NCBI GenBank assembly: GCA_900315785.1
Contig: ONAL01000002.1
Span: 60,139-124,138 of the forward strand
Length of the DNA: 64,000 nt
Reading direction: 5' to 3'
DNA from: an uncultured Eubacteriales bacterium
Lineage (GTDB): Bacteria > Bacillota > Clostridia > Oscillospirales > Acutalibacteraceae
Numbering within the stretch: position 1 is the stretch's first letter; every line of letters starts with the position of its first letter. Shown piece by piece: positions 1-7,547 of this stretch. The notes beneath the pieces are model-generated. The model searched no databases. It saw nothing but the letters and a program-made list of their open reading frames with translations, and was not told the DNA's origin. The position numbers and the translations under genes were made by a program.

Positions 1-1
1 T

Positions 2-772
2 TTGATATTCGTTAACATCTTCGAGGACTTTCTGCTGTTGATTACGGTTAAGAGGATTCTGAGATTAAACACAAAATATTACAGGGTACTGCTTGGAAGC
101 CTTGCGGGCGGTGTTCTGAGTCTCTCGGCGCTGTTTGATTTGCACCCGATAATCGGGTTTGCGGTCAAGATAATCACATCTATGCTGCTCACGCTGATTA
201 GCTTCGGGTACAAATCAAAGAAGCTTTATCTCAAAACGTCGGCTACTCTGTTGATTGTCACATTCCTGCTCAGCGGCGCTCTGATTTGCTTTTACCTTGC
301 AATCAAGCCAAACGGAATGATGATTATCAACGATACGGCGTACTTTGATATTTCGCCCCTGCTGCTTATTATTCTTACCCTCTTCGTGTATTTTATACTT
401 CTGCTCTACAGAAAGCTGTTCAAAAACCACAGCGTTTCATCGCTTACGCACGAGGTTATAATTCGATATTCGAATAATAGCGACTGTGTAAAATGCAAAA
501 CCGACAGCGGTCTGAACGTCAGGGAGCCTTTTTCTGGCTCGGGCGTTATGATTGTTGAAAAGAGCTCAATCAGCCTTTATCCCGAACGTGAAAAGCTGAG
601 GGCTATTCCCTTTAACAGTCTGGGCGGAAACGGAATTATTTACGGCTACCTTCCCGACAGCATAACAGTGGACGGAAAGGAAGTTTCCGAGAAGCTCTAC
701 GTCGGGCTGTGCGAAGGTATTTTTAATACAGAAATCAGAGGGCTTATCCCCTCGGAGATATCGGGAGAATGA
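2..772 (+). CDS. spoIIGA: Sigma-E processing peptidase SpoIIGA (5' end cut by window)
   Basis: Membrane-embedded aspartic protease that, in the mother cell, removes the pro-peptide of sigma-E. The first ~120 visible residues hold about five hydrophobic membrane segments; the C-terminal half is soluble and carries the protease motif DSG at about residue 168 ([11 protein letters not shown]), matching the catalytic Asp loop of the family. The visible 256 residues are shorter than the ~300 of the family, and the reading frame runs open to the window edge with no ribosome site, so roughly ten N-terminal residues lie outside. It overlaps sigE by ATGA (769-772), which means translational coupling to its own substrate, the arrangement seen in Bacillus and Clostridium. 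Confidence 0.93.
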   Translation: MIFVNIFEDFLLLITVKRILRLNTKYYRVLLGSLAGGVLSLSALFDLHPIIGFAVKIITSMLLTLISFGYKSKKLYLKTSATLLIVTFLLSGALICFYLAIKPNGMMIINDTAYFDISPLLLIILTLFVYFILLLYRKLFKNHSVSSLTHEVIIRYSNNSDCVKCKTDSGLNVREPFSGSGVMIVEKSSISLYPEREKLRAIPFNSLGGNGIIYGYLPDSITVDGKEVSEKLYVGLCEGIFNTEIRGLIPSEISGE

Positions 773-1476
773 TTATGTTACTGCATAAAATAAAACTCTT
801 ATTTATGAAGCTGTTCGTCACTGACGACGAGGTTTTCTACATAAACGGCTCTGACACTCTGCCGCCGCCTTTGACCAAGGCTGAGGAAACGAGCGTTATC
901 GAAAGAATAAAGAACGGCGACGAGAGCGGCAAGGACGAGCTGATTGTTCATAACCTCAGACTTGTGGTCTACATAGCAAAGCGGTTTGAAAGCGCGGGCG
1001 CAAATCTTGAGGATTTGATTTCGATTGGTACAATCGGGCTGATAAAGGCGACGAACACCTTCAAGCCCGACAAGAACATCAAGCTTGCTACCTACGCTTC
1101 AAGATGTATCGAGAACGAAATTCTTATGTTCCTTCGAAAAAGCTCACAGCTTAAAAACGAGGTGAGCATTGACGAGCCGCTGAACACCGACTGGGACGGA
1201 AACGAGCTATTATTATGCGATGTACTCGGCTCCGAACCCGACATAGTGAACAGGGATATCGAGACAGAGCACGAGCACAATCAGCTTTTGAAGTCCGTAT
1301 CAAAGCTCAACGACCGCGAAAAGATAATTATGGAAATGCGCTTCGGGCTGAACGGACGAAAGGAAAAGACGCAGAGAGAGGTCGCCGACAAGCTCGGGAT
1401 ATCCCAGTCTTACATATCAAGGCTCGAAAAGAAAATAATAAAAAAGCTCAAAAAAGATTTGGAGAAGGTTATATGA
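769..1476 (+). CDS. sigE: RNA polymerase sporulation sigma factor, sigma-E precursor
   Basis: Early mother-cell sigma factor of sporulation, made as an inactive precursor. Residues 1-27 are the hydrophobic/basic pro-sequence and the DEVFYINGS stretch at 20-28 corresponds to the SpoIIGA cleavage site; LPPPLT follows directly as in Bacillus pro-sigma-E. Region 2 ([36 protein letters not shown]) is nearly identical to the family, and the C-terminal region 4 helix-turn-helix ([13 protein letters not shown]) is complete. Length 235 aa is normal. It is translationally coupled to spoIIGA. sigG, which often follows sigE, is absent here: a perfect hairpin begins at the stop codon and the next genes run on the other strand. 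Confidence 0.96.
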   Translation: MIMLLHKIKLLFMKLFVTDDEVFYINGSDTLPPPLTKAEETSVIERIKNGDESGKDELIVHNLRLVVYIAKRFESAGANLEDLISIGTIGLIKATNTFKPDKNIKLATYASRCIENEILMFLRKSSQLKNEVSIDEPLNTDWDGNELLLCDVLGSEPDIVNRDIETEHEHNQLLKSVSKLNDREKIIMEMRFGLNGRKEKTQREVADKLGISQSYISRLEKKIIKKLKKDLEKVI

Positions 1477-1505
1477 AACAAAGGCTGCCGACGCAGCCTT
1501 TGTTT
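1476..1505. terminator. Bidirectional terminator between sigE and the small lipoprotein gene
   Basis: Perfect 13-bp stem, arms 1476-1488 (AAACAAAGGCTGC) and 1493-1505 with loop CGAC. The A-rich outer ends give T-rich exits on both strands, so it can stop sigE from the left and the converging 68-residue lipoprotein gene from the right. It starts on the last base of the sigE stop codon. Confidence 0.8.
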
Positions 1506-1710
1506 ATTCGTTGTTGGCTATGTTTCCGTCGCCGTCGCTGACGTTTCCGTCAGTGCTGTCGGTCATATCCTTGGCATTCTCGGACACGGTCTCGGCTGCG
1601 TCGGTGACGAGCTCCTTGGCTTCGTCCATACCGTCCTTTGCGTTGTCGCAGCTAGCGAAAGAAAACAAAGCAATAATCGCGGCAAAAATAACCGCTAAAA
1701 ACTTTTTCAA
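1504..1710 (-). CDS. Small acidic lipoprotein
   Basis: Predicted 68-residue secreted lipoprotein of unknown function. The TTG start at 1708-1710 is chosen because AAGGAG lies 7 to 8 bases upstream and a typical signal peptide follows (MKKFLAVIFAAIIALFSFAS), ending in a lipobox with Cys21. The mature part is acidic and helix-prone (AKELVTDAAETVSENAKDM) with an Asp/Gly/Asn-rich tail, a pattern seen in YtxH/CsbD-like or other small envelope proteins, but no family can be named with confidence. An upstream in-frame extension exists but lacks a ribosome site and would bury the signal peptide. It lies 25 bases after the terminator of the MORN gene. Confidence 0.75.
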   Translation of the reverse strand: MKKFLAVIFAAIIALFSFASCDNAKDGMDEAKELVTDAAETVSENAKDMTDSTDGNVSDGDGNIANNE

Positions 1711-1735
1711 AGCAAACTCTCCTTTATAAAGAAAA

Positions 1736-1761
1736 ATTACCGTCCCATACGGAACGGTAAT
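1736..1761 (-). terminator. Terminator of the MORN-repeat gene
   Basis: Stem of 8 perfect pairs (ATTACCGT) extended by three more to a GTAT loop, followed on the minus strand by TTTTTC. It lies 22 bases after the stop of the MORN gene and 25 bases before the small lipoprotein gene. Confidence 0.8.
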
Positions 1762-1783
1762 AGTATTAGTAATTATTAGTATT

Positions 1784-3064
1784 TTATTCAGGGAGACTGT
1801 CGAGCAAGTCGTCGATACGATATGAAGCAACCACGTTATCGCCCTCGAAAATCGAAACGACAAAGGAACCGTCGTCGTCAAGGGTTATGCCCTTGCCCTC
1901 CTTCTTTCCGTCGCGGTAAGTGCCGAGGAAGATAAAGTTGCCGTCCTCGTCAAACCTTGCGCCGATACCGTCGGGAGAGTTCTTGTCCCATTTTCCGATA
2001 TGTGCCGAGCCGTCTGAGCCTCTAAAGCCGACGCCGAAGCCGTTTCGAAAATTCTCCTTCCAGTCGCCGACATAGTTGATTCGACCGTCCTTATAATAGA
2101 ACACGCCGAAGCCGTGGCGCTTGTCGAGCCTGTATCCGCCCTCGTAGGCAGTGATTCCCTCGGGAGTTACGGTTCTGCCGTTGCCCTCGCGCTTGCCGTC
2201 AACTATTGAGCCGTAATAGCGGTAGCCCTCGCCTGCGCTTTCGATAACCTTGTCGGGAACGGAAGCGTCCTCGTTAAACAGCTCAACCTCGGGTTCAAGC
2301 TCGGAAACGGGGACCTCGGTCTCCTGAACCTGATTGAACGGCTCGTTCGTATCAATATGAATCGGGTCGCCGTTTTCCTCCGTGAGGTATTCTGCGGTGG
2401 TTATATCAAAGGTTGTGTTGAGATTTCGTGTGAGATTAAAGTCGACCGAGTCAAAATTGAAACCGCCGAGATTGCTCACGGACGAATCCTTAATAACCGT
2501 CTTTGAGATAAAAACATCGTTGGGAACGGTGTTGAAATACACAAAGCCTGTATCACAGAACGCGAGTGCGGAATAATCTCCGTCGTCGGGCATTTCGTGC
2601 TTGGGATAAAGATACGATTCCACCTTCGCGTCGGGAGCGTTGTGCTCCTTTAGAATGACGGGCTTATCATCGATAAAGCTCGGAGAAAGTACGTACTCGG
2701 GGTATGCGCTGTCCTTGTCGAAATACTCTGTCTTGAGCCAGTTGTGCTCCAGGTCAAAATAGACGCGCTTGAAAATCCTTCCGCTTTTATTGTAACAATT
2801 TACACGGTAGGTGTTGCCGTCGACGCTCTCCGCCTTTTGGGTGACCTCGCCGTTCTTGCTGATTTTCCAGCTCAGCGGCTTTCCCTTTACCATGTTATAG
2901 ATAAAGAAATACTCGTTATCTCCCAGATACTGTACGCACCTGTTGGACTGAGGCTCAAAGCTGCTGTTAAAATAGTTTGCCCTCACGCCCGAGAGAAAAT
3001 CGTCGGTAAAATCGAGAATATCAAATTTTTCAAATGTAAACCCAAAATATAAGATGTCCTGCAT
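1784..3064 (-). CDS. MORN-repeat protein with a unique N-terminal region
   Basis: Protein of 426 residues with no signal peptide or membrane segment. Residues ~1-270 are a beta-rich region I do not recognise, with an acidic linker (VPVSELEPEVELFNED) before the C-terminal third. That third holds four to five MORN repeats: YYGSIVDGKREGNGR, YEGGYRLDKRHGFG, YVGDWKENFRNGFG, HIGKWDKNSPDGIG and FLGTYRDGKKEGKG. MORN repeats form beta-hairpin rods that bind lipids or proteins; bacterial functions are mostly unassigned. ATG at 3062-3064 is preferred over the adjacent TTG because AGAGG is 6 bases upstream. Only ~20 bases separate the start from the pfkA terminator, so it is probably expressed by read-through from pfkA. 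Confidence 0.82.
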   Translation of the reverse strand: MQDILYFGFTFEKFDILDFTDDFLSGVRANYFNSSFEPQSNRCVQYLGDNEYFFIYNMVKGKPLSWKISKNGEVTQKAESVDGNTYRVNCYNKSGRIFKRVYFDLEHNWLKTEYFDKDSAYPEYVLSPSFIDDKPVILKEHNAPDAKVESYLYPKHEMPDDGDYSALAFCDTGFVYFNTVPNDVFISKTVIKDSSVSNLGGFNFDSVDFNLTRNLNTTFDITTAEYLTEENGDPIHIDTNEPFNQVQETEVPVSELEPEVELFNEDASVPDKVIESAGEGYRYYGSIVDGKREGNGRTVTPEGITAYEGGYRLDKRHGFGVFYYKDGRINYVGDWKENFRNGFGVGFRGSDGSAHIGKWDKNSPDGIGARFDEDGNFIFLGTYRDGKKEGKGITLDDDGSFVVSIFEGDNVVASYRIDDLLDSLPE

Positions 3065-3084
3065 CAATAACCTCTTAGATAAAA

Positions 3085-3107
3085 GAGACTGCCGAGGTGA
3101 CAGTCTC
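3085..3107 (-). terminator. Terminator downstream of pfkA
   Basis: Seven-base-pair stem GAGACTG/CAGTCTC with a 9-base loop, followed on the minus strand by TTTTATC. It lies 21 bases after the pfkA stop and is probably leaky, since the MORN gene begins right after it. Confidence 0.65.
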
Positions 3108-3128
3108 CGAATCTTTTAAATAATTATA

Positions 3129-4097
3129 TCAGATAGAAATAGTCTTAGCAATGTTGTAGAGCTTCTCGTCGAATACTCTGGGCATATCAAGCGCCTCAGT
3201 GATATCGAAATCAACGATTTCGCCGTTCTTCATAGCTACGACACGATTGCCCTTGCCCTCTGCGAGCAGGTCAACAGCCTTGTGACCCATAAGTGAAGCG
3301 ACAACTCTGTCTCTGACAGTGGGAGAACCGCCGCGCTGTACGTGACCGAGGATTGTAGCTCTGGTCTCGATACCGAGTCTTCTCTCAACATACTTTGCAA
3401 GGTCAACAACACCGCCGACGCCCTCGGCTACAACGATGATAAAGTGCTGCTTGCCTGTTTTCTGAGTATCAACGATACGGTCGATGATATCGGTCTCGAT
3501 GTTGTAGGGCATTTCGGGAACGAGAATAGCCGTAGCACCGCAGGAGATACCAACCTGTAAAGCGATATCGCCGCAGCGTCTGCCCATAACCTCAACGATT
3601 GAGCAGCGGTCGTGAGACTGAGCTGTATCACGGATACGGTCAATCATCTGGATAGCTGTGTTCATAGCTGTATCAAAGCCGATTGTGTACTCGGAGCAAG
3701 CGATATCGTTATCGATTGTTCCGGGAACGCCGATGCAGTTGATGCCCGCGTTTGTAAGCGCTCTGGCGCCCGCGAAGGAACCGTCGCCGCCGATTACTAC
3801 AACGCCGCTGATACCAAGCTCCTCACAGTGCTTGGCAGCCTTCTTCTGTCCTTCAAGAGTTTTGAACTCCTCGGAACGTGCTGTGTAAAGAACTGTACCG
3901 CCGTTGCCGATAATATCGGAAACAGAGCGCAGATTCATCTGCTCAACGTCTCCGTTTAATAAACCGTTATAACCTCTGTATACGCCGTAAACGTCCATAC
4001 CCTTGGCAATTGCCGAACGTACAACCGCTCTTACCGCGGCGTTCATACCGGGAGCGTCGCCTCCGCTGGTTAAAACTGCAATTTTCTTTTTGCTCAT
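3129..4097 (-). CDS. pfkA: ATP-dependent 6-phosphofructokinase
   Basis: Phosphorylates fructose 6-phosphate to fructose 1,6-bisphosphate in glycolysis, in the cytoplasm. Visible motifs: SGGDAPGMN at 11-19 (nucleotide binding), GGDGS at 103-107 with Gly104, which marks the ATP- rather than PPi-dependent type, and the catalytic PGTIDND at 125-131. Length 322 matches the allosteric bacterial PfkA of about 320 residues. A clean AGGAGGG ribosome site precedes the ATG, with a good sigma-A promoter upstream at 4133-4161. Pyruvate kinase, often next to pfkA in Firmicutes, is not adjacent. Confidence 0.97.
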   Translation of the reverse strand: MSKKKIAVLTSGGDAPGMNAAVRAVVRSAIAKGMDVYGVYRGYNGLLNGDVEQMNLRSVSDIIGNGGTVLYTARSEEFKTLEGQKKAAKHCEELGISGVVVIGGDGSFAGARALTNAGINCIGVPGTIDNDIACSEYTIGFDTAMNTAIQMIDRIRDTAQSHDRCSIVEVMGRRCGDIALQVGISCGATAILVPEMPYNIETDIIDRIVDTQKTGKQHFIIVVAEGVGGVVDLAKYVERRLGIETRATILGHVQRGGSPTVRDRVVASLMGHKAVDLLAEGKGNRVVAMKNGEIVDFDITEALDMPRVFDEKLYNIAKTISI

Positions 4098-4132
4098 ATC
4101 AAACCCTCCTAAGGGATTATTTATTCTTTTAC

Positions 4133-4161
4133 ATTATAATACAAATTATTCATAAATACAA
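4133..4161 (-). promoter_or_regulatory. Sigma-A promoter of pfkA
   Basis: TTGTAT (4156-4161), 17-base spacer, TATAAT (4133-4138), followed by a ~30-base leader to the pfkA ribosome site. Confidence 0.65.
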
Positions 4162-4179
4162 TAGAATAGTAATAATTAT

Positions 4180-5298
4180 TTACTTAAAATACATATAAAC
4201 CTGACATTTGAGCGTGCCGTTGTAGAGCTTGCGGCGTTTATCGGCTCTTCTGCCGAAAACTTTCTCAAAATCGTCGTCGGGAGTGATTACCGTGTAGTAC
4301 TTTCCTCTTTCCCTTCGGAACTTCTCTCCCATAACTCTGTAGAGCTCCTCGGCTTCGTCGATATCGAGCAGACGCTCACCGTAAGGCGGATTGCAGATGA
4401 CCGTCTCATAGTCGTTGTCAAACTCGAAATCTCTGATATCACGCTTGATAAAAGCTATTCTGTCGGCGACTCCCGCCTTTTCTGCGTTGGACCTTGCAAC
4501 AGCGAGAGCGTTCTCGTCGATATCGTAGCCTATAGCCTTGAAGGTGCAGTCACGGTTTATTATCGACCTTGCCTCTTCCCTCGCCTTTGAGAAAGCGTCA
4601 GCGGGAACCTGAGACCAGGTTTCCGAGACAAAGCTGCGGTTAAGCCCCGGGGCAATTTTGAGCGCTTTCATAGCGGCTTCGATAAGCAAGGTTCCGCTTC
4701 CGCACATCGGGTCTACCACAAAGTGATTGGGACGAACTCTTGCCAAATCAACCATAGCGGCAGCGAGAGTTTCCTTAATCGGAGCGTCGTTTGAATCGGC
4801 ACGATAGCCGCGCTTGTGGAGACCTTCGCCCGAGGTGTCGAGCATAATTCTGACTCTGTCGCTCATAATGAGAAATCTAATCTGATGTACCGCTCCCGAT
4901 TCCTCAAACCAGTCGAGCTTGTACTTTGAGGAAAGTCTCTTTACAACCGCCTTTTTGATTATCTTCTGACAATCGGAAACAGAGCGGAGCTTCGAATCAA
5001 GCGAGCGCCCCTGAACGGGAAACGCGTCGGTTTCGGAAAGGAAGCTTTCCCATTCGATTTTTGCTACGTTATCAAAGAGCTCCTCAAAATCCGTCGCGTA
5101 AAAATCGGCAAGGACGATAAGAATCCTCTCGCAGTAGCGTGAGACGATATTCGCCTTTGCCATTGTATAATAATCGCCTGTAAATATTACTCTGCCGTTT
5201 TCGGCGGTGGCGGAATCTATTCCGTTAAAACGCAGGTCGTTGGCACAGATTCCCTCAAGACCGAGTATGCAGGGAGCCGCGAATGTGAGATTGTTCAT
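4180..5298 (-). CDS. THUMP-domain class I SAM-dependent methyltransferase (RlmL/YpsC type)
   Basis: Predicted N2-guanine methyltransferase acting on 23S rRNA, like the N-terminal half of E. coli RlmL (m2G2445) and Bacillus YpsC. A THUMP RNA-binding domain covers about residues 45-155. The Rossmann methyltransferase follows with the SAM-binding DPMCGSGT at 196-203 and the catalytic NPPYGER at 303-309, the signature of amino-group methylation of guanine. Length 372 agrees with the stand-alone family. It follows the S1-protein terminator with ~30 bases and has no obvious strong promoter of its own; the ATG is preceded by a weak ACAGGAG. The exact target base is inferred from the family. Confidence 0.88.
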   Translation of the reverse strand: MNNLTFAAPCILGLEGICANDLRFNGIDSATAENGRVIFTGDYYTMAKANIVSRYCERILIVLADFYATDFEELFDNVAKIEWESFLSETDAFPVQGRSLDSKLRSVSDCQKIIKKAVVKRLSSKYKLDWFEESGAVHQIRFLIMSDRVRIMLDTSGEGLHKRGYRADSNDAPIKETLAAAMVDLARVRPNHFVVDPMCGSGTLLIEAAMKALKIAPGLNRSFVSETWSQVPADAFSKAREEARSIINRDCTFKAIGYDIDENALAVARSNAEKAGVADRIAFIKRDIRDFEFDNDYETVICNPPYGERLLDIDEAEELYRVMGEKFRRERGKYYTVITPDDDFEKVFGRRADKRRKLYNGTLKCQVYMYFK

Positions 5299-5331
5299 AA
5301 TTACTCCTGTTTATCAGATAACTTCAAAAAA

Positions 5332-5351
5332 GTCGGTTCAAAAGAACCGAC
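5332..5351 (-). terminator. Terminator at the end of the yabP-divIC-yabR operon
   Basis: Perfect 8-bp stem GTCGGTTC/GAACCGAC with a four-base loop, followed on the minus strand by TTTTTTG, 6 bases after the yabR stop. Confidence 0.88.
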
Positions 5352-5357
5352 CCTTCA

Positions 5358-5828
5358 TCATTTCTTCGTTCCGTGACCTCTGCGGCTGTAGCCTCGGCTT
5401 TCGCCCGAAGCACGCTTAAGGTCTGAGATTTTATCCTCGCTTGTTTTCTTGAACGAGGACATCATATCCTCAAAGCTTGAGGGAGCCTCGGCTCTGGCGC
5501 TCTGCCATTCAAAGTCACCGGGGCTGGTGACAGGCGGAGCAGGCTTATAGAGCTTGCGCATCTTGGGCTTTGAAGAACGCTGCGGGCGTTCAACCTTTGG
5601 CTGAGTCTGCTTGATAGAAAGCGCAATTTTGCCCTTCTCACAGGAAAGCACCTTTGCCTTGACGACGTCGCCGACCTTTAAGAATTCGTTAATATCGTTG
5701 ACGTACGACTGAGACACCTCGGATATATGTACCATACCCGTAACGCCTTCGGACAGCTCAACAAAGGCTCCGAACTTTGTAATTCCGGTAACCTTACCCT
5801 CAACAATCTGATTTACTTCAATTTTCAT
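5358..5828 (-). CDS. yabR: S1 RNA-binding domain protein, YabR-like
   Basis: Cytoplasmic protein of 156 residues. An S1 domain fills the first ~75 residues (EGKVTGITKFGAFVEL, GMVHISEVS, VGDVVKAKVL, IALSIKQ), the same core as Bacillus YabR, which ends the orthologous yab cluster. The remainder is a low-complexity tail rich in Lys, Arg, Pro and Ser ending in a basic RRGHGTKK. General knowledge links the family to mRNA or ribosome binding; a precise role is not established. The start is uncertain: an ATG four codons further up (5838-5840) is also possible, but 5826-5828 gives the usual family N-terminus and has a G-rich stretch before it. Confidence 0.87.
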   Translation of the reverse strand: MKIEVNQIVEGKVTGITKFGAFVELSEGVTGMVHISEVSQSYVNDINEFLKVGDVVKAKVLSCEKGKIALSIKQTQPKVERPQRSSKPKMRKLYKPAPPVTSPGDFEWQSARAEAPSSFEDMMSSFKKTSEDKISDLKRASGESRGYSRRGHGTKK

Positions 5829-5843
5829 TCCATGCCCCATTTT

Positions 5844-6203
5844 CTAGTCCCCGGAGATATTGATAAATACCCTCTCTCCGTTCTTTACGTAATCGAGATC
5901 CTCGCGCGCAATGTTCTCAATGTAATCGCTCAGGTCGTCGCCTGTGTAGTTCTTGACCTCCTCGAGATATTCGTTTTCAATCTCGACAATCTCGATTTCA
6001 TGTTTAAGGTTCTTGAGCTGATCGCGCTTTGAGTTAATCTCGACACTCTGACTGATGATTGTATAAGAAGCGTACACCAGAAAAGCAAATGCCGCAACGT
6101 AAAGAATAAGGAACTTCTTGTTACGCTTTCGTTTTTTCGGGCTTACTTCTTTTATATTTGCCGCGTTTTCTTCGCGGGACTGTACTTTCTTTTTTTCTTC
6201 CAT
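5844..6203 (-). CDS. divIC: Septum formation initiator DivIC/FtsB-like
   Basis: Bitopic cell-division protein of the FtsB/DivIC family, which bridges FtsL and FtsQ/DivIB at the septum. Residues ~1-30 are a basic cytoplasmic tail (KKKRKRNKK), ~33-52 a single membrane helix, and ~53-95 a coiled coil rich in Glu, Lys and Asn (KRDQLKNLKHEIEIVEIENE), followed by the short conserved end IENIAREDLDYVKNGERVF. ATG 6201-6203 is chosen because AAGG is 9 bases upstream. The first 83 bases overlap the end of yabQ, unusual but allowed by their different frames. Position after yabP-yabQ and before yabR matches Bacillus. Confidence 0.9.
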   Translation of the reverse strand: MEEKKKVQSREENAANIKEVSPKKRKRNKKFLILYVAAFAFLVYASYTIISQSVEINSKRDQLKNLKHEIEIVEIENEYLEEVKNYTGDDLSDYIENIAREDLDYVKNGERVFINISGD

Positions 6204-6633
6204 AAACAATTACCTTGCTTTTTATAAAACCACAAATGTGAGTACATACACTTCTACTTATATTGATAACATTATACAATAGTCGACGGGCGAATTTCAA
6301 GAGCTTTTCAACAAAAAATTTAAAAATTTTTATTAACGGTGCATAAATTCTGTTCAGCAGAGGACGAAGTGTAAAATAAAACGCGAGAAAGCCTATCCCC
6401 TCGCCAAAAATCACAAAAAACCTGACGCTTCCTTCAAGCATAATCAGCGAATAGAAAAACGTCAGAAACGCGCAGATAATCATAAACAAGGTATCAAAAA
6501 ACAAATACCATTTTGACGAGTTAAGCCCGAGCATATGCAAAAGCCTTATCGGCTCATACAAAACCGCGGCGAAAACTCCGAGCAGCAGCGAGAACAAAAA
6601 CGCTCTGACAAGCTCAAGCAGAGTAAATTCCAT
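6121..6633 (-). CDS. yabQ: Spore cortex protein YabQ
   Basis: Membrane protein of 170 residues needed for cortex formation in Bacillus spores, made in the mother cell. About four hydrophobic segments occupy residues ~5-110 (ending near FYFTLRPLLNRIYAPL), with a strongly basic cytoplasmic tail (PRRKRGKYKRSKPEKTKA). The order yabP-yabQ-divIC identifies it as much as the sequence does, because YabQ is poorly conserved. The ATG overlaps the yabP stop as TAATG, so the two are translationally coupled, and its 3' end overlaps divIC by 83 bases. Confidence 0.85.
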   Translation of the reverse strand: MEFTLLELVRAFLFSLLLGVFAAVLYEPIRLLHMLGLNSSKWYLFFDTLFMIICAFLTFFYSLIMLEGSVRFFVIFGEGIGFLAFYFTLRPLLNRIYAPLIKIFKFFVEKLLKFARRLLYNVINISRSVCTHICGFIKSKVIVYGRKKESTVPRRKRGKYKRSKPEKTKA

Positions 6634-6902
6634 TATGACAGCAGCCTTTGCATAAAGGATTTGTTGCGCTTTGTGTCCGTGTACTGGACAGAGTTTATGT
6701 TTCCGCTGATTTCCACCTCGCCCGTATCGAGGTCAAGCTTATCGATATGAAGCGCAAATCCCCTTATCACCAGTGTTCCGAGAGATGTGACCGCGTTCAC
6801 GGTTTCCTCGTTGAAGCCCGGTACATCCTCCACACCCGTCAGGGACAGCTTCTTTCTGTTGTCAAGGCTCAGGCTGTGAGGCTTCTGAAAGTTTTCCGAC
6901 AT
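6633..6902 (-). CDS. yabP: Sporulation protein YabP
   Basis: Small protein of 89 residues of the YabP/YqfC family, required for spore cortex and coat assembly. The features NRKKLSLTGVEDVPGFNEETV and LVIRGFALHIDKLDLDTGEVEISG match the family core, a beta-rich fold. ATG 6900-6902 is selected by a GGAGGG ribosome site 8 bases upstream, instead of an upstream in-frame ATG that would place the site inside the protein. It is coupled to yabQ by TAATG. In Bacillus the gene is under sigma-E, the factor encoded at the left of this window. Confidence 0.93.
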   Translation of the reverse strand: MSENFQKPHSLSLDNRKKLSLTGVEDVPGFNEETVNAVTSLGTLVIRGFALHIDKLDLDTGEVEISGNINSVQYTDTKRNKSFMQRLLS

Positions 6903-6953
6903 AAAAACACCCTCCATATATTTCTAAATAATTATATGGAGAGCATTTGATTT

Positions 6954-7196
6954 TTATGTCGCCGTTTCATACATATCGGCGGCTGTGTCCTTGGTCGCGT
7001 GTTCGTTAACGGAAACGACCTTGATTTTGAGTTGACGCGTTCCGAAAGAAATCTCGATTATATCGCCGACCTTGACGGCGTATGAAGCCCTTGCGACGTT
7101 ACCGTTTACCAGCACGCGTCCCGCGTCGCAGGCTTCGTTTGCTACGGTTCGGCGCTTGATTACGCGCGAAACCTTTAAATACTTATCAAGTCTCAT
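6954..7196 (-). CDS. rqcP: S4-domain protein RqcP (YabO), ribosome quality control
   Basis: An 80-residue protein consisting almost entirely of an S4 RNA-binding domain (MRLDKYLKVSRVIKRRTVANEACDAGRVLVNG). Bacillus RqcP (YabO) binds stalled 50S subunits and helps RqcH add alanine tails to stalled peptides. The ATG at 7194-7196 follows GGAG by five bases; an upstream extension lacks this. It sits in the yab cluster between hup and yabP. A strong hup terminator lies only ~22 bases upstream, so expression must depend on read-through or on a promoter inside hup. Confidence 0.92.
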   Translation of the reverse strand: MRLDKYLKVSRVIKRRTVANEACDAGRVLVNGNVARASYAVKVGDIIEISFGTRQLKIKVVSVNEHATKDTAADMYETAT

Positions 7197-7217
7197 AATT
7201 ACTCCTGTAAAGCAAAA

Positions 7218-7239
7218 GAGCTGTCCTTTCGGACAGCTC
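7218..7239 (-). terminator. Terminator after hup
   Basis: Nine-bp perfect stem GAGCTGTCC/GGACAGCTC with a GAAA loop on the minus strand, followed by TTTTGCTT. It separates hup from rqcP and may set hup transcript levels above the rest of the operon. Confidence 0.88.
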
Positions 7240-7255
7240 ATCGGTCGCAAATAAA

Positions 7256-7531
7256 TTACTTGTTTACAGCGTCCTTGAAAGCCTTGCCGGCCTTGAAAGC
7301 GGGAACCTTAGAAGCAGCAATCTCAATCTTGTTGCCTGTTCTGGGATCTACACCTGTGCGAGCGTTTCTCTGACGCTGCTCAAATGTACCAAAGCCTACG
7401 AGCTGTACCTTATCGCCGTTAGCGATTGCTTCTACGATTGTGTCAACAGTAGCTGTTACTGCCTTCTCTGCATCCTTCTTGGAAATACCTGTTGCGTCTG
7501 CAACAGCAGCAATTAATTCTGTCTTGTTCAT
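7256..7531 (-). CDS. hup: DNA-binding protein HU
   Basis: Histone-like nucleoid protein of 91 residues that bends DNA as a dimer. The family pattern is complete: [15 protein letters not shown] start, [22 protein letters not shown] (beta arm base), and the conserved end [21 protein letters not shown] stands 10 bases before the ATG at 7529-7531. The gene lies between mazG and rqcP, an insertion relative to the Bacillus yabN-yabO order. It starts 16 bases after the mazG stop. Confidence 0.97.
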   Translation of the reverse strand: MNKTELIAAVADATGISKKDAEKAVTATVDTIVEAIANGDKVQLVGFGTFEQRQRNARTGVDPRTGNKIEIAASKVPAFKAGKAFKDAVNK

Positions 7532-7547
7532 AATTTGAATTCCTCCA

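Noticed and set aside
1504-1881. 125-codon version of the small lipoprotein
   Set aside because: The upstream extension crosses the MORN terminator and would bury a perfect lipoprotein signal; the TTG at 1708-1710 has AAGGAG at the right distance.
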